A stretch of 64,000 nucleotides of DNA from Phycomyces blakesleeanus NRRL 1555(-) (Eukaryota; Mucoromycota; Mucoromycetes; Mucorales; Phycomycetaceae), in contig NW_017265134.1 of the NCBI RefSeq assembly GCF_001638985.1, positions 1,765,732 through 1,829,731 of the forward strand. Reading direction: 5' to 3'. Position numbers and translations under genes: made by a program. Position 1 is the stretch's first letter, and every line of letters begins with the position of its first letter. Shown in pieces: positions 27,362-39,411 of the stretch. The notes beneath the pieces are model-generated. The model was not told the DNA's origin, searched no databases, and worked only from the letters and a program-made list of their open reading frames with translations.

Positions 27362-28150
27362 TTCATCGTTATGTCTACACTAAAGCAGCGACATTCAGAA
27401 ATATTACAAGAGACTCTCAGATATAGAGAAAGGTAAAATTATAGGATTTCATCTTGTAGGAATGGCTGATGCTAACATTTGCAGTCAGAGGCAATGTTCC
27501 AATAAAGACAATTAGCCGTCTAGTGACAAAATACGAAACACCAGAATATGCTGCTTACAAGAACGTTTTTGATAGAAGCAAGTGGATCCCAACTAGAGAA
27601 GAACGCTAGCTTACTTGTGACACCAACCTTCTGAGGCATATGATGACTTGCGTTGATCCAAAAGAAAAAAAAAAGCAAGGCAATGGAGGATCATTCATGG
27701 TTTGGGGATACATTTGTTCAGAAGGGAAAGGGTTACTTGTATTTCTAGATGACAACATGAATGGTTCCAGGTACATTGAGACTCTTGAAAAGCACATTTT
27801 GTCTTTTCTTAGCAGTCATCTAGTTCCAGAAATTTGCACGTATATCTTCCAAGACAATTCCCTAGGACACAAGGCCAAGGTGGCAATCACATACAAGGAA
27901 TGCATTAGGTTTAATGTCATGAACTGGCCCAAACAGACTTGACGTAATCTCGATAGAGAATATCTGGGCTCACATCAAGGACAAAGTACGCTCTTCAAAA
28001 TTCCAAGCTCAAAGCTTGAAGGAGCTGAAGGAGTTGGTCCAGAAAGAGTGGGATGCTACTGACTTAAACATATGTCAGACTTATTGTTTAAACATGGAGA
28101 ACTGCTTGGTTGCTTTAGAAAGCAGGGATTTGAAGCATACTTTTTATTCT
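27362..28150 (+). pseudogene. Broken Tc1/mariner-type (DDE) transposase
   Basis: The longest open part (27640-27942) reads GGSFMVWGYICSEGKG, then DDNMNGSRYIETLEKH and YIFQDNSLGHKAK; these are the Tc1 signature blocks around the first strand and the second catalytic Asp. After a stop at 27940 a different frame resumes with IENIWAHIKDKVRSS, the region of the third catalytic acid, but the segment that normally precedes it is missing. Upstream, helix-turn-helix-like remains (GKIIGFHLVGMADANIC and a frame-shifted KTISRLVTKYETPEYAAY) show more frameshifts and stops. It is clearly inactive. It lies directly after the 180-bp array, which may belong to the same element. Confidence 0.85.
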
Positions 28151-31100
28151 TATTATTATGTATACAATCCGTTTTACTAGATTATCTGTGAGAATTAGAG
28201 CTCTAAAATACTGGCATGTGTTTTATTATGCGTTTAAAGATAAAGAAATCCGTGTTATAGAAAAGGTATTGTAAATTGACAAAAGATATGACTACCTCCT
28301 GTATTTTTTCTCGTCTTCACCTGTCTACTGCTATTGCTATCAGAACACATTGTGGTAATCATTTTTATTTTTTACGGCCATTACTCGATTTTTAATCCCT
28401 TTTTTGCTTTATAGGCTGGTATCTTTTCTACTCCGAGAAATACATATAACGCTCTTTTGGCCAAGAGTTTTGTTGAAATCTGTTTATTTCATCTTTATTT
28501 TTAGTACTAAATGCAAAGGAAAGAACAGTCATTTGATATGCGTTTAAGTGGAAAGTTTTACCTCTGGAGGATATAGTATTTATTATAGCACAAATGTATT
28601 GTCTAAAGTACAAAGTACCAATATTTCTATTGTTCGTACGATTATCAAAAAGAAATTCTAATCGATCAAGCCGCTCAGTAAGCACTTATGGTATTGCTAA
28701 AAGTCTATTTATTTCTTTCAAAATATCTGTAGATATTTAACTTTGATTAAGCCACAGAATAATAATAAAGTATTTGTGAGAGTCTGCATAGAAGGACTAG
28801 CTCTTTTTCAGAGGTCTATTTATATTCAGATACTTGGAGTTTATATGCAAGTGGGAGAATACCTACTATATGTATCCTGAAGAGTATCTTGATTTTTTGA
28901 TAATTCCCACGTCCACTTTTACTTTCACTGTATAAACACGAAAAGCGTGTAAATTGTTTTTTTTCTGTTTCGTTCTATTAAATCTTGATGAATTTCTGTT
29001 TATAGTCGAGTTTTAGTTCTACCATGATAAAGCATATTTTGCTATTTTACGATATATCTGTTAATGCAGGTTATTTTTGAAGCTTTTTTCTTTTTTTCTC
29101 TATAGAGGCACTATATATAGAAGGATTCTTATAAGCTAGTAGATATTATATTTAGAAGACGAAGAAATAGAAATAAACCCAAAGACACATTTGGGTACAT
29201 CCTATTGATTTTTATGATTTTATCAATCTATAGAGTCCATGTCTTTCGATAATTAGAAACAAAAATAGAATCTCAAAAAGAAATAAGATATTTACAATGG
29301 TAATTCTTGTATTATTTCATATTTTATTGTCATTATTAGAACAATGATACCAAGATTAAATTCCCAGGCGAAAGGAGAAAAGTAGAAAGAAGAAGAAACT
29401 TTCTTACGTTAAACTTTGAGCATGCCTCAATTCTGTAGATCGATAGCCAAATGAAGAAGAACAAGAAGAAAAATACATGTAAAAAGATTTTTTTGTACTC
29501 TATATATTTGTAGAAATGATCGATTTTCATTATAATTTATTTATATATATATATATAAATGTTGGAAGAACAATAAGAACAATTTACTATCAAAATGTAA
29601 TTGTTACATGTCAATTGCCTGAATGAATTTGAGGTAAAGAACAATAAGACTTAAAGACATAATTATAATGATAATGAAAAAGAAAGAAATTTAGATGAAT
29701 TTCAAAACTATCTGATATGGTTTTGATTCTTGATGTATACTTATTGTTCAAAAATTAGCTTTTTTTTTTCTTTGTTCTTTTTTGTTCTTCCCTGGTTTAA
29801 TTTTGTGGAATTGTTCATTATTGACAATCAGAATATTTTATATGTACGGCAAATGTGTCAAAAGTTATGACAGAATTATTTCAAGAAAGCGCATTTTTTT
29901 TATATTTACAGAAATAGCAATTGAAATATGATATGATGTGATGTGAGGTGATGTGATTTCATTTGATTTTATCGTATTTAATATAACAGATATATATATA
30001 TATATATTGGGATCATATACAATAAGGTACCCCGCATTTTTCCTTTTTTCTTTTTATTTTTTTACTTGACACTTTGACATGATAAAATGGGATCTTTCTG
30101 GCCGTTGTGATATATATATACGTGTGTGTGTGTGTGTGTTTCTGCTTATGAATATGAATATGCATATGAATATGTGCGGGTGTATTCCAATACTTTCCAA
30201 TGACATTACCCAACTATGATTCACTAGATAAGTAATAGTAATAATAGTAAAACAATCTATTCAATTGATAGCACATACACTAATATAGCTTAACCTTCTT
30301 TTTTTTCTTGTTGAATAGATAATTCAGCTATCTTTAAAACCAAAACCCAAGAAAAATAAAATCCCAAGAAAAATAACAATAAAAATAAAATTCCCATCTT
30401 TTCTTTAATGTCCCTATTGTTGATATGTGATCTTCCATTGGATTTCTGTATATCCAAAGCCAAAGTAACAATAGTAAAATATTCTAAATCTTTCCCAAAT
30501 TTCTTACATGTATATGCATGTATAATTATTGATATCTATTGAATGATTAAGCGCCAAAACCAGAATACCAAAAAAAAGAGCCTCATTAATTCACATACTT
30601 GCTTTTTTTTTATATACATTATTATTCTTACAAAACATATACCTAACACATGTTTATAATTCTACCTTTATTGTATTGAGCAGTATCTTGTAATAAGCAA
30701 ATCGATTGGACTCACTTGGACCTGTTTTAATTATATCAACAACCAATTGAAACAGTGATATAACAATGTGTATTCTTTTGAGAAAGTATGGGGGTTTTCT
30801 TTCTTTAATAAAAAAAAATAGAATCTAAACTGAGCTCAAAAGAATATGATGTGAAATGAAAGAAAAAGAAAATATTTTGAGGATGCACAGACTACTGATA
30901 TTTAATGTTACACCCCAATGACACGCCCCAATAAATACTCAATTATATGTATCGACTTCTTCTATGACAAATACAAGTCTTGTTAATTTGTATACCAGAA
31001 AACTAAAAAAGTAAAAGAAATAAAGTGATATTACAAAAGTCTATTCATTTGATGGCAAGTTTCTATAGATAGAAAAAGCAAGACAGTAATGGGAATTTCG

Positions 31101-31490
31101 CCCTATTGAAAATCAAGGAAGACCAAAAGAAATATATTTATATAGTATTTTGATATAAGAAAAAAAAAACTACTAATGATAAATGGTCTCAATCAGGTAG
31201 GTACCTTTAGACAAAAACTTTTTCTTTTAGTATCACTTCCCCTCACACTTTCAGTGTGTTCTTGTACACAAAATCACGCATACATACATATATATATATA
31301 TTTAAGTCATAATTCATAATGCATAATTCATAATTCCCAGAAATCAGCAGTTTTTTTTTAAAAAGAAATTTTACTCTACCCTACTCTACTCTACTCTACT
31401 CTTAAGCTTAAAATGAACCAGGAATAGTTTTTGACTAAAAAATAAAATTACGGGAGTTGAATTGGTTTGAGCACAAGCGTGAAAATACAT
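28151..31490. other. 3.3 kb spacer after the Tc1 remnant
   Basis: The first 700 bp have fewer simple repeats and short open frames on both strands (for example 28428-28685 minus) without a recognisable family; they could be older transposon debris. The rest is AT-rich, with a GT run near 30123, TA runs near 29993 and a CTCTA repeat near 31376-31402. No gene called. Confidence 0.45.
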
Positions 31491-31495
31491 TAGTG

Positions 31496-31540
31496 CACGT
31501 GATATGCCTTTAAACTTTTTCCACACCTCCACCTATAAAA
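31496..31540 (+). promoter_or_regulatory. Core promoter of the alcohol oxidase: E-box plus TATA box
   Basis: A palindromic CACGTG is at 31496-31501 and a TATAAAA is at 31534-31540, about 150 bp before the oxidase ATG. A CT-repeat and a T-run/A-run block (31648-31664) lie between them and the start codon. CACGTG is the classic bHLH site; binding here is inferred only. Confidence 0.5.
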
Positions 31541-31685
31541 AGGCTGTAGCAGATCTCTTTTGATTGGGGGTTGATCTTCATCTTTTCTTATATTTGCCTA
31601 CTTTCTCTCTCTCTCTCTCTTTCTCTCATTTCTTTATTCTTTTTCTCTTTTTTAAAAAAAAAAAGATAAAAATAAGAAGCCAGTC

Positions 31686-34600
31686 ATGACTGTACCCGAA
31701 GGAACTACCGAAGCCAGCATTGCTTCTGTAATTTATGACCCAAACCTCTTCTATGTAAATCCTCCAGTCGAGCTATCAGCCGCCCAGGCTGAGACACTAG
31801 AGGTCATAATACGTACAATCGTACCCTCTTTAACCCAGGAAGAAGAAGACCAGATAGTGGCCCGTCTGTGTCGCAAGCCAAACCCACTCCACACTCCCGA
31901 GACCGTGCGTGAATTTTGCCGCTTGGACGGATTTACAGAAGAGTCTGTCGAATATGCCAAATACTTTATCTACCGCGCCATCCCACTCGAAAAGAGGTCC
32001 GAACTTCTGGCCGTGCTTTCGATACTTTCCACAACCCCAGGAACTTTTGCGCTGACAAGTCATCTCCGACAATTCAAGAATCTGACCCAAGCCGAGCGCG
32101 AAGCGGTGTTTTTGGGCTGGAAGGACTCGTACATTCCTCAGATCCGAAACCTCTATAAAGCTTTGGTAACAGTTTCTGTATACACCATATATGCTGCACA
32201 GGAGTCTGCTCTCCACAACCTAATTGGATACAAAATCCCAACCAAAGAAGAGGAAAAGGCGAAGTATCTGGACCCTGTGCCTGAGAGATTGAAAATGTTG
32301 ACATTGGAAGAGCTCAAACAATCCTTGCATTATGATGCCATTGTAGTTGGTAGTGGAGCTGGAGGAGGTGAGTAAACCCCCCCCCCCCCCCCCCCCCCCC
32401 CATAATATATATATAAGAAATAGAAAGTAATGGTCGGTTCTGCCTATAGGTGTGGTTGCTGGTGAATTGGCAAAATCTGGAAAGTCTGTGCTGGTAATCG
32501 AAAAGGGAAGATACATTCATGAAGAAGACATGATCCAAAAAGAAGATACCGGCTACGCCAACATGTATGAGACTGGAGGCGCGTTCACGTCTTTAAGTGG
32601 CTCTATGAATATATTTGCTGGAAGTGTGTTTGGTGGTGGAACTACTGTTAATTGGAGTGCATGTCTCAAGGTTAGTTACTTTGGCACTATTTACCCATAC
32701 ATACATATATATTAGAAAATCAAGTAGTGTTACACAATAATTTGCACTAAGCAAAAAAAAAAAGTGTGTTCCTCTCTCAAAATCCCAATCCTAATCCTAA
32801 TTCTTTGATTTTTGAATTAATTAATTTATTTATTTACAAACCCACAAACAAAGCTTCAACATTTTGTACGCGAAGATTGGGCAAGACAGGGATTGACCCA
32901 TTTTACATCCCCAAAGGTAAATTTTTATTTATTTATTTATTTATTTATTTATTTTCTCTATAACTTTCTAATAAATATATATAACTATAATTATAATTCT
33001 TACGAGAGGGAGATGTTTGAGTGGTCAAAGTTTAAAAAGACTACAAGTCCTCCTCTAATTTGCATTGCTCTAATATATCCTATTCTATTTTATTGTATTT
33101 CTACTTTCATTGCCTAGTTTTCAAATGACCTTGATCGAGTTTTTGAGCGCATTGGTGCTACAGCAAAGGGTATCAACCACAATGGTCCCAATCAGATCCT
33201 ATTGGATGGCGCTAGGTAAGTAAGCCTACAAAATAAGATTTTTCAAAGAGAGAAAGAGAGTTAGAGTAGAGAACCAATTACAATTAAAATTACAATTGCG
33301 GTTGTAGTTGCAGTTGCAGTTATAGTTACAGTTACAGTTATCCAAAACATAAACCCCTTCCCAAAAGAAAAAGAGAAACATATATGGATATATGTATATG
33401 TGTCGATTTACTTGTTTTATTTATATATTTGTAAACAGTAAACTTGGATATCACCATGCAGATATTCCTCAAAACACAGGGGGCCGGGCCCATGATTGCG
33501 CCTTTTGCTTTACTGGATGTAAAGCAGGTGTCAAGAACGGTACAATGAATACCTGGTTACGAGATGCTGCAGACAACAACGCTAGATTCATTTCCCAGAC
33601 AAAGGTCCTGCGTGTATTGACCGAAAAGGGCAAGGTTACTGGCGTAGAGTGCTTGGTGAACAACAGGGAGGTCGTCAAGGTCTATGCAAACACAGTTGTT
33701 GTTTCTGCAGGATCTCTTCAAACTCCTGGTGTATTGCTTCGAAGTGGTTTAACAAACAAAAACATTGGTCAAAATCTCCGGCTTCATCCCTGCTCTATTG
33801 TCTATGGTTTCTTTGATCACAATGTGGACATGCATTCTGGTTCGATCATGACAGCCGTAAGTTATTACTATATATCTCTCTCTCTTTCTTTTAATATATA
33901 TATATATATATATATGTATGCTTATTTATTTATTTGGATTAACTTTATTAATCTACTCCTTGTACCAATCATTGTATATATGTTTGTATGTGCTATTTTT
34001 TTTCTCTTTAGGTGAGCAATGTAGCAGAAAATGTGGATGGCGAAGGGTACGGTGTTAAACTAGAAGTTCCGTTGACCCATATACCAAGCTTCGCTACTAT
34101 CCAAGTCTGGAGAGGCGCGGCTGCTCACAAAGAAGCCATGCTTAAGTACCGTCAAGCATCTCCGATTATTGTCATCACACGTGACAAAGATCCCAATAGT
34201 AAGGTGCGGTACGACGGCAACGACAATATGATCATAGACTATGATGTTTCGGACCACGACAAGATTTCTATCGTCGAAGGTATCATACATGCATGCAAGA
34301 TAACAGTTGCAGCCGGTGCCCGTAGTGTGTCTGTGATCATGTTCGCAGTCGAACCGTTTGAGTTTGCGGATGATGAAGAGTCACGTACAGACAACCCCCG
34401 ATTTGTAAAATGGCTGGCTAGGGTCAAGAAGAACGGATTACCTCGCTATGGATCTGGTATTTTCTCGGCACATCAAATGAGTACCTGGTGAGTTGTCTTG
34501 TTAAATTTAATATACATCATATACAAATGAACAAGAAAGAAAGAAGGCAATCAGGTCAACATTCCAGCGGGTCAAAGGAACTGTATTGAAGTGAAGGGTT

Positions 34601-34898
34601 TAAAACTTGATTCTATTGTGGAATTGAATACACAGATTACATACATGCCTACATACATTTTTATTTATTAACTTTTTCTTTCTTTCTTTATTTTCATAGT
34701 CGAATGGGCATTTCTCCTTCTGTGTCTGTTACCAAACCAACGGGTGAGACATGGGAAATCAAGAATCTCTATGTGGCCGATGCTTCTCTCTTTCCTACAG
34801 CTTCAGGTGTTAACCCAATGGTTACCACCGAAGCAGTCGCACTTCACGTAGCAGACTGTATTAATGAAAAATCTCGGGAAAACGTTGCAAAACTTTAA
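31686..34898 (+). CDS. FAO1: Long-chain fatty alcohol oxidase (GMC oxidoreductase)
   Basis: FAD enzyme oxidising long-chain alcohols to aldehydes with oxygen, a step of alkane and wax catabolism. Seven exons give 718 residues with every phase consistent: 31686..32367, 32450..32670, 32854..32916, 33118..33215, 33439..33856, 34012..34487 and 34700..34898. A 220-residue N-terminal region, typical of FAO rather than of shorter GMC enzymes, precedes the FAD Rossmann motif (AIVVGSGAGGGVVAGELA, with Glu at LVIEKG). GGGTTVNWSACL, DCAFCFTGCKAG, VVVSAGSLQTPGVLL, STCRMG and GVNPMVTTEAVALHVADCI match the GMC/FAO blocks in order. Intron 1 splits the GAGGG motif. The C-terminus is AKL, a PTS1 signal, so a peroxisomal location is predicted, as for Candida FAO. 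No signal peptide is present. Confidence 0.94.
32377..32401. repeat. C25 homopolymer in intron 1 of the alcohol oxidase
   Basis: Twenty-five consecutive C residues begin eight bases after the exon 1 boundary (donor GTGAGTAAA). The transcript would carry the same C run next to the 5' splice site. The run length may be unreliable in any assembly. Confidence 0.9.
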
Positions 34899-35351
34899 GA
34901 TTTATTCCTATATATATATTTTTTTTATCTATTATCCATTATTCATTACTTCATTAATTAATATATATTTATATATACATAATACAAAAGAAAACAAGAA
35001 ACAAGACAAAGTTTGATAGCCAATCTGAACGAATAGTTTATATACATAGTTCATTGGTAGAACGTTTATTTCTTTTACAACATACAGGTGTTTGGAGAGA
35101 GAGAGAGAGAGAGAAAGATAGAGAGAGAAAATTTGTGAATTCGGTAGATATATAGATAGACCCAGAAAGATGGTCAGATAGTTAGATCGTAAGAGAGATA
35201 GAAAGGGGAGGTTTGGTAAATGTGGTGATAAAAAAAATGAAAAAATGAAATAAAGAAAGAAAGATTGATTAACAATATATATATATATGTGTGTATGATT
35301 ATTATTATTATTATTTTCATTCATTCATTAATGCATTCTTTTTCTTTCTCT
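34899..35351. other. Short spacer between convergent genes
   Basis: AT-rich, between the 3' ends of the alcohol oxidase and the FHA protein. Contains a GA run (35094-35114) and an ATT repeat (35299-35315). No gene. Confidence 0.5.
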
Positions 35352-37153
35352 TTAGTTGGTGCTGTTGTGCTTTGACTTCTTCCTGCTGTTTTCTTCAGCT
35401 TCTTCAGATTTGTTGGTACGCTTTGAAGTATTGTTAGGTTCGTAATAATCTTTGGCTGGCGGGGGGATGTAGGTGCCACGATGACGACCCAACTTTGGTG
35501 GAATACGCCAGAAGTACTGTTTGTCCTGCAAAGTACACTTGCGAGCACTTCTGCCGACCTGTGTGTAAGCTGTACGTCTCCATTCAACAGGATCCTTATC
35601 ACTGCTGTAATAATAAAGGTTTTCTTTTGGTGATCCGTCTGCTGTCTTTCCCTTGCGAACAATTTCTCCAAAGAATGGGCAGATCTGCAGAACGTGTTGA
35701 ATACGGGACATCCATAATTCACGAGGTTGTTGGCGATAGGTTGGGTTGGTTTTCATGATGCGTGAACAGATATCACTCATAGGCATAGATGATTTACGTG
35801 AAAATACTAAACACATACACATACATTTGGCGTAGAAGTACAATACAAGTTGTTGTTTTTCTTCATATTAGCTACAGTATCTTACACTCCAAAACTCCAG
35901 GATCCAGATTTTGTAAAAGCCAAAATTAAAAAGAAACATTACTTACCCAAAGCATCAATAATAATTTCAGAATAATCTGTTTCCTTTTCAACACACTGCT
36001 TTTCTTCCTTTTTGTCTTCTTCTGCCTTTACTTCTGCTTCTTCGTCATCGTCACTTTCTTCGTCTTCTTCTTGGCGAGGACGCTGGCGCTGACGGCGAGT
36101 GTTTTGAACGACATTCTTTTCTTCATCTTCCTCGTCTTCATCTTCGTCTTCTTCAATCAAGAACTTTCTGGAGATCTTCTGGTTTACTGGTTTCTCATCC
36201 TCTTGGTCCTCCTCTTCTTCGTATTCTACCATTTCTTGTCCTTTTTGTCTTTCCAATATTTCCTCATCTTCGTCATCATGGTATACAGCTGAGAGCATAG
36301 AAAGATCTTCCAATTCTTCCAGTTTATCCATTTCAGATCCTTCCATCATTGAGCTCAGTTCAAGATGATCACCAAACAGATCTTCATTCTCAACAACCTC
36401 GTCCTCCTCTTCCTCCTCGTGTTCAAGCTCATGCTTATTATCATGATTATATTCATACTCGTGTTCATGAACATGTTCATGAATATGTTCATGCTCTTGG
36501 TCCTCTGCCACTTCTTCTTCTTCCTCGTACATATGCTCCTCTTCCTCCATTACCTCCTCTTCGTCTCCTGCTTCGCAGAGTGGGGGAGGTTCTTTGAAGA
36601 GAATGATGTCTCCCAGTACATCAATCATGGAGTCCTGCGAGAGTTCTGCCCTCTCGTGCTGACCATAGAGTACATTATCTACGGTCGCGCCATTGAGACC
36701 AAGGACAACAAGTTCAAAAGAGTCCTTTGTGGGGTTATGTTCGATCGAGACGTGGATACGACTGATCTGCCGGTTTCTTCTGCCAATCTTTACTGTCGAT
36801 GCACCACCTCTGCCTAGTGTGATGGTTTTTTCGCGAGAGCCAACGATGACTAGTGCACGAGGGGTGTGGTCTGCTGGAGAGTAGCCAACGTCTGAGGTCT
36901 GGACGAGGTCATCTGAATTGAGGTAGTAGAGGTCAGAATCCTGGCGATCTGGTGAGTCGGGCATGTCTGATGGCTGTGTAAAAGGTGTGATGCGTTTGAT
37001 GTTCCAATTGGATGGTGGTGTCTCAGGGGCTCTGTCTGTCATCATCATCATCGTCGTTGCCGCAGTCGCAGTTGCCGTCGTCGTCGTTGTCGTCATCATC
37101 ATTGTCATTTTTTCGTCCATCTTATTCATGTGTTTACCATCACAGGTCGTCAT
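35352..37153 (-). CDS. FHA-domain nuclear protein, Tos4/Plm2-like
   Basis: A 553-residue model in two exons, 37153..35947 and 35806..35352. A forkhead-associated domain (about residues 100-188) has the canonical positions: LGRGG, then SRIHV, then LNGATVDN; it should bind phosphothreonine peptides. The middle is strongly acidic, with a His-Glu alternating stretch (HEHIHEHVHEHEYEY) and several Glu/Asp runs. The C-terminal exon encodes a compact basic domain (PRELWMSRIQHVLQICPFFGEIVRKG, ending EEAEENSRKKSKH), looking like a DNA- or chromatin-binding module. FHA followed by an acidic linker is seen in yeast cell-cycle chromatin proteins Tos4 and Plm2; the assignment is by architecture, not proof. 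The N-terminus has a Met/Thr low-complexity run derived from trinucleotide repeats. It is divergently transcribed from the acid phosphatase. Confidence 0.82.
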
Positions 37154-37346
37154 CGAATTGAAGCAGGTATAGAAAGAATAAAATAGTAATTTTATATATA
37201 TATTGATATATTTATATAAGTGATGAAGTGTGTATTTTTTGTGTAATTACAAAGACAAAAGAAAGGAAGAGAAAAATGGAATAAATATTAAAATAAAAAA
37301 AAAATCAAAAAGAAATATCAGTGGAATTATTTGTTTTTTTTTTTTT

Positions 37347-37385
<39 letters not shown>

Positions 37386-38047
37386 TTTTATTTTATTTTT
37401 TGATTGATTGATAAATTTTTTTTAAAACAACTTATACGATAATGATCATTATTGTCATTAGTAATAATAGAAAAAATAAAATAAAAAAATAGCCCTTTGT
37501 AATATTACAGATTTTTCTTTTTAGTATATATATATATTTCACTATCCATGGCAACCTTTACTATTATCAATCTTTGAAAGCTTTGGAATTCCAAGTAAAT
37601 TCCCATTTTTTTTTATTTTATTTTTATTTTATATAAACTAAAATAAAGTAAAATAGTACGCGACAGATTCGCGTTTTTATTTATTTATTTGTTTAAGGGG
37701 AGAGAATGTGATTGGTCAGCGTGGATTTAATTGCGTCCAATAAAACAAGCTTTACTTTAAAATGTATTAGAAATATATCCACAGTAGATTATATTTCTTT
37801 ATTTGGAGATGTGCGTATATTTTCTAAAAATAGAAGAAACTGATGATATGATGACATGATAAACTATGTGACTGCATCTGCGATTTATGTTCAACAAACC
37901 GGAGATTTGAAATTACAGTGAAGCATTATATTTTCGACATTTTTTTATTTTTTTTTCAAAGTGAAAGAAAGTATACCTTTCTCTACAAAGCAGTACAAAT
38001 ACATATATATATATAAATATATATATATATATTACAAATAACAAAGG
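37154..38047. promoter_or_regulatory. Divergent promoter region with two CCAAT boxes
   Basis: The 894 bp between the FHA gene (minus) and the acid phosphatase (plus). An inverted CCAAT (ATTGG at 37711) and a direct CCAAT (37737-37741) lie 26 bp apart in a less AT-rich patch. The rest is T/A runs, TTTA units (37353-37383) and a TA run near 38005. CCAAT function is inferred from the motif only. Confidence 0.4.
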
Positions 38048-39370
38048 ATGTCAGCCAAACTGCCTGAATTGGACGCTCATTATCCCAAAGACCTAAAGCT
38101 GAAGCAAGTTGAATATTTCTTTATTTCTTTAAAAGACAAATAAATTCTAAAGATATAATATATATATATATATGCAGATATGTATATGTATATGTATGTA
38201 TATGTATGTACATGTATGAATATATTGCAAGACGTCAAGACTAATTATGTTAATTTGTACAAATATATCTAATATTTGATATTTGAAAACAATGTCTATT
38301 ATTACTATTTTTATGTTTATATTTATTAATATTAATACTACTATTTAAATAATAACAATACTAATGGCAATAAAGACTGTTGCAAGTAGTTCATCGCCAT
38401 GGTATGGGCCAAAGCTTCTTTTTATACAAACAAATATATATATATATATTATTTTGCTTTATTTCATTTTAGGTTTTTCTGGCTCACTTTTGTATTCCTC
38501 AAAAAAAAATTATAATTTAAGAGAATAAGAATGGTAATGTTAATATGTACAAACAGGTGAACGTACACCCGTAAGAAGAAGACTAGAGCATATGTTTCCA
38601 CCCATTTGGAATATGTGTGATACCAATCGCCAATTGATGTCCACCATTACAAGTATGGATGGTCTGGATGCTAAATCGCAAGTTATTGGAATTGAACGAA
38701 TTGTGGACAGACCTCATCAATTCACAGCAGACAATGCATGGTAAATAGAGAGAAAAAAACTTTACTATGGTTTTTGTATATGAAGTTTTGATAAGTATTT
38801 ATTTAAAAGTAATAGTAAGAAAATAAATTGAGTAAGAATAATTAGATATATCTATCTGGAGGTACACTGCTTTATTATTATTATTATTATTGTAATTGAT
38901 TTATGTATGTATGTATCTAAACATTCTACTTTTGTGCATTGGTGTGCTGAATAGCTATTATGGGCAATTGACCAACCTGGGAAGAAATAGCATGAGCTTA
39001 CTGGGAACTCGCCTCCGAGAGATCTATGTTGACAAGTAAGCTTCTGGAATTCACATCCAAGACAGTGTTACAACCATCATTAAACAACTTGGTCTTTATT
39101 CATCTATTTTGTATATACAAACAATTAAAAAAAAACAAAATTAGACTTGGGTTTCTTCCTGATCGATATGATGAAAAGACCATCTACATTCGCAGTTCAG
39201 ACTACCCTCGTACTCAAGAATCTGTCCAGCAATTGGTTGCAGGCGGTCTTTATCCACCCACCAAGCGCGAAGATGACTTTAAACTCAAGTTACGCATAAG
39301 GTAAACATTTTTAAATACACGCTCACTTTGAGATAAAGAGGCAGAACTAGAGAACCAGAGAACCAGAGAA

Positions 39371-39411
<41 letters not shown>

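Noticed and set aside
28428..28685. 85-residue minus-strand frame after the Tc1 relic
   Set aside because: No family resemblance, no splice or start context; probably old transposon or spacer sequence.
36365..36817. Hydrophobic frame on the plus strand opposite the FHA gene
   Set aside because: It is the complement of the Glu/Asp/His-rich linker, which reads as Phe/Leu/Val when reversed.
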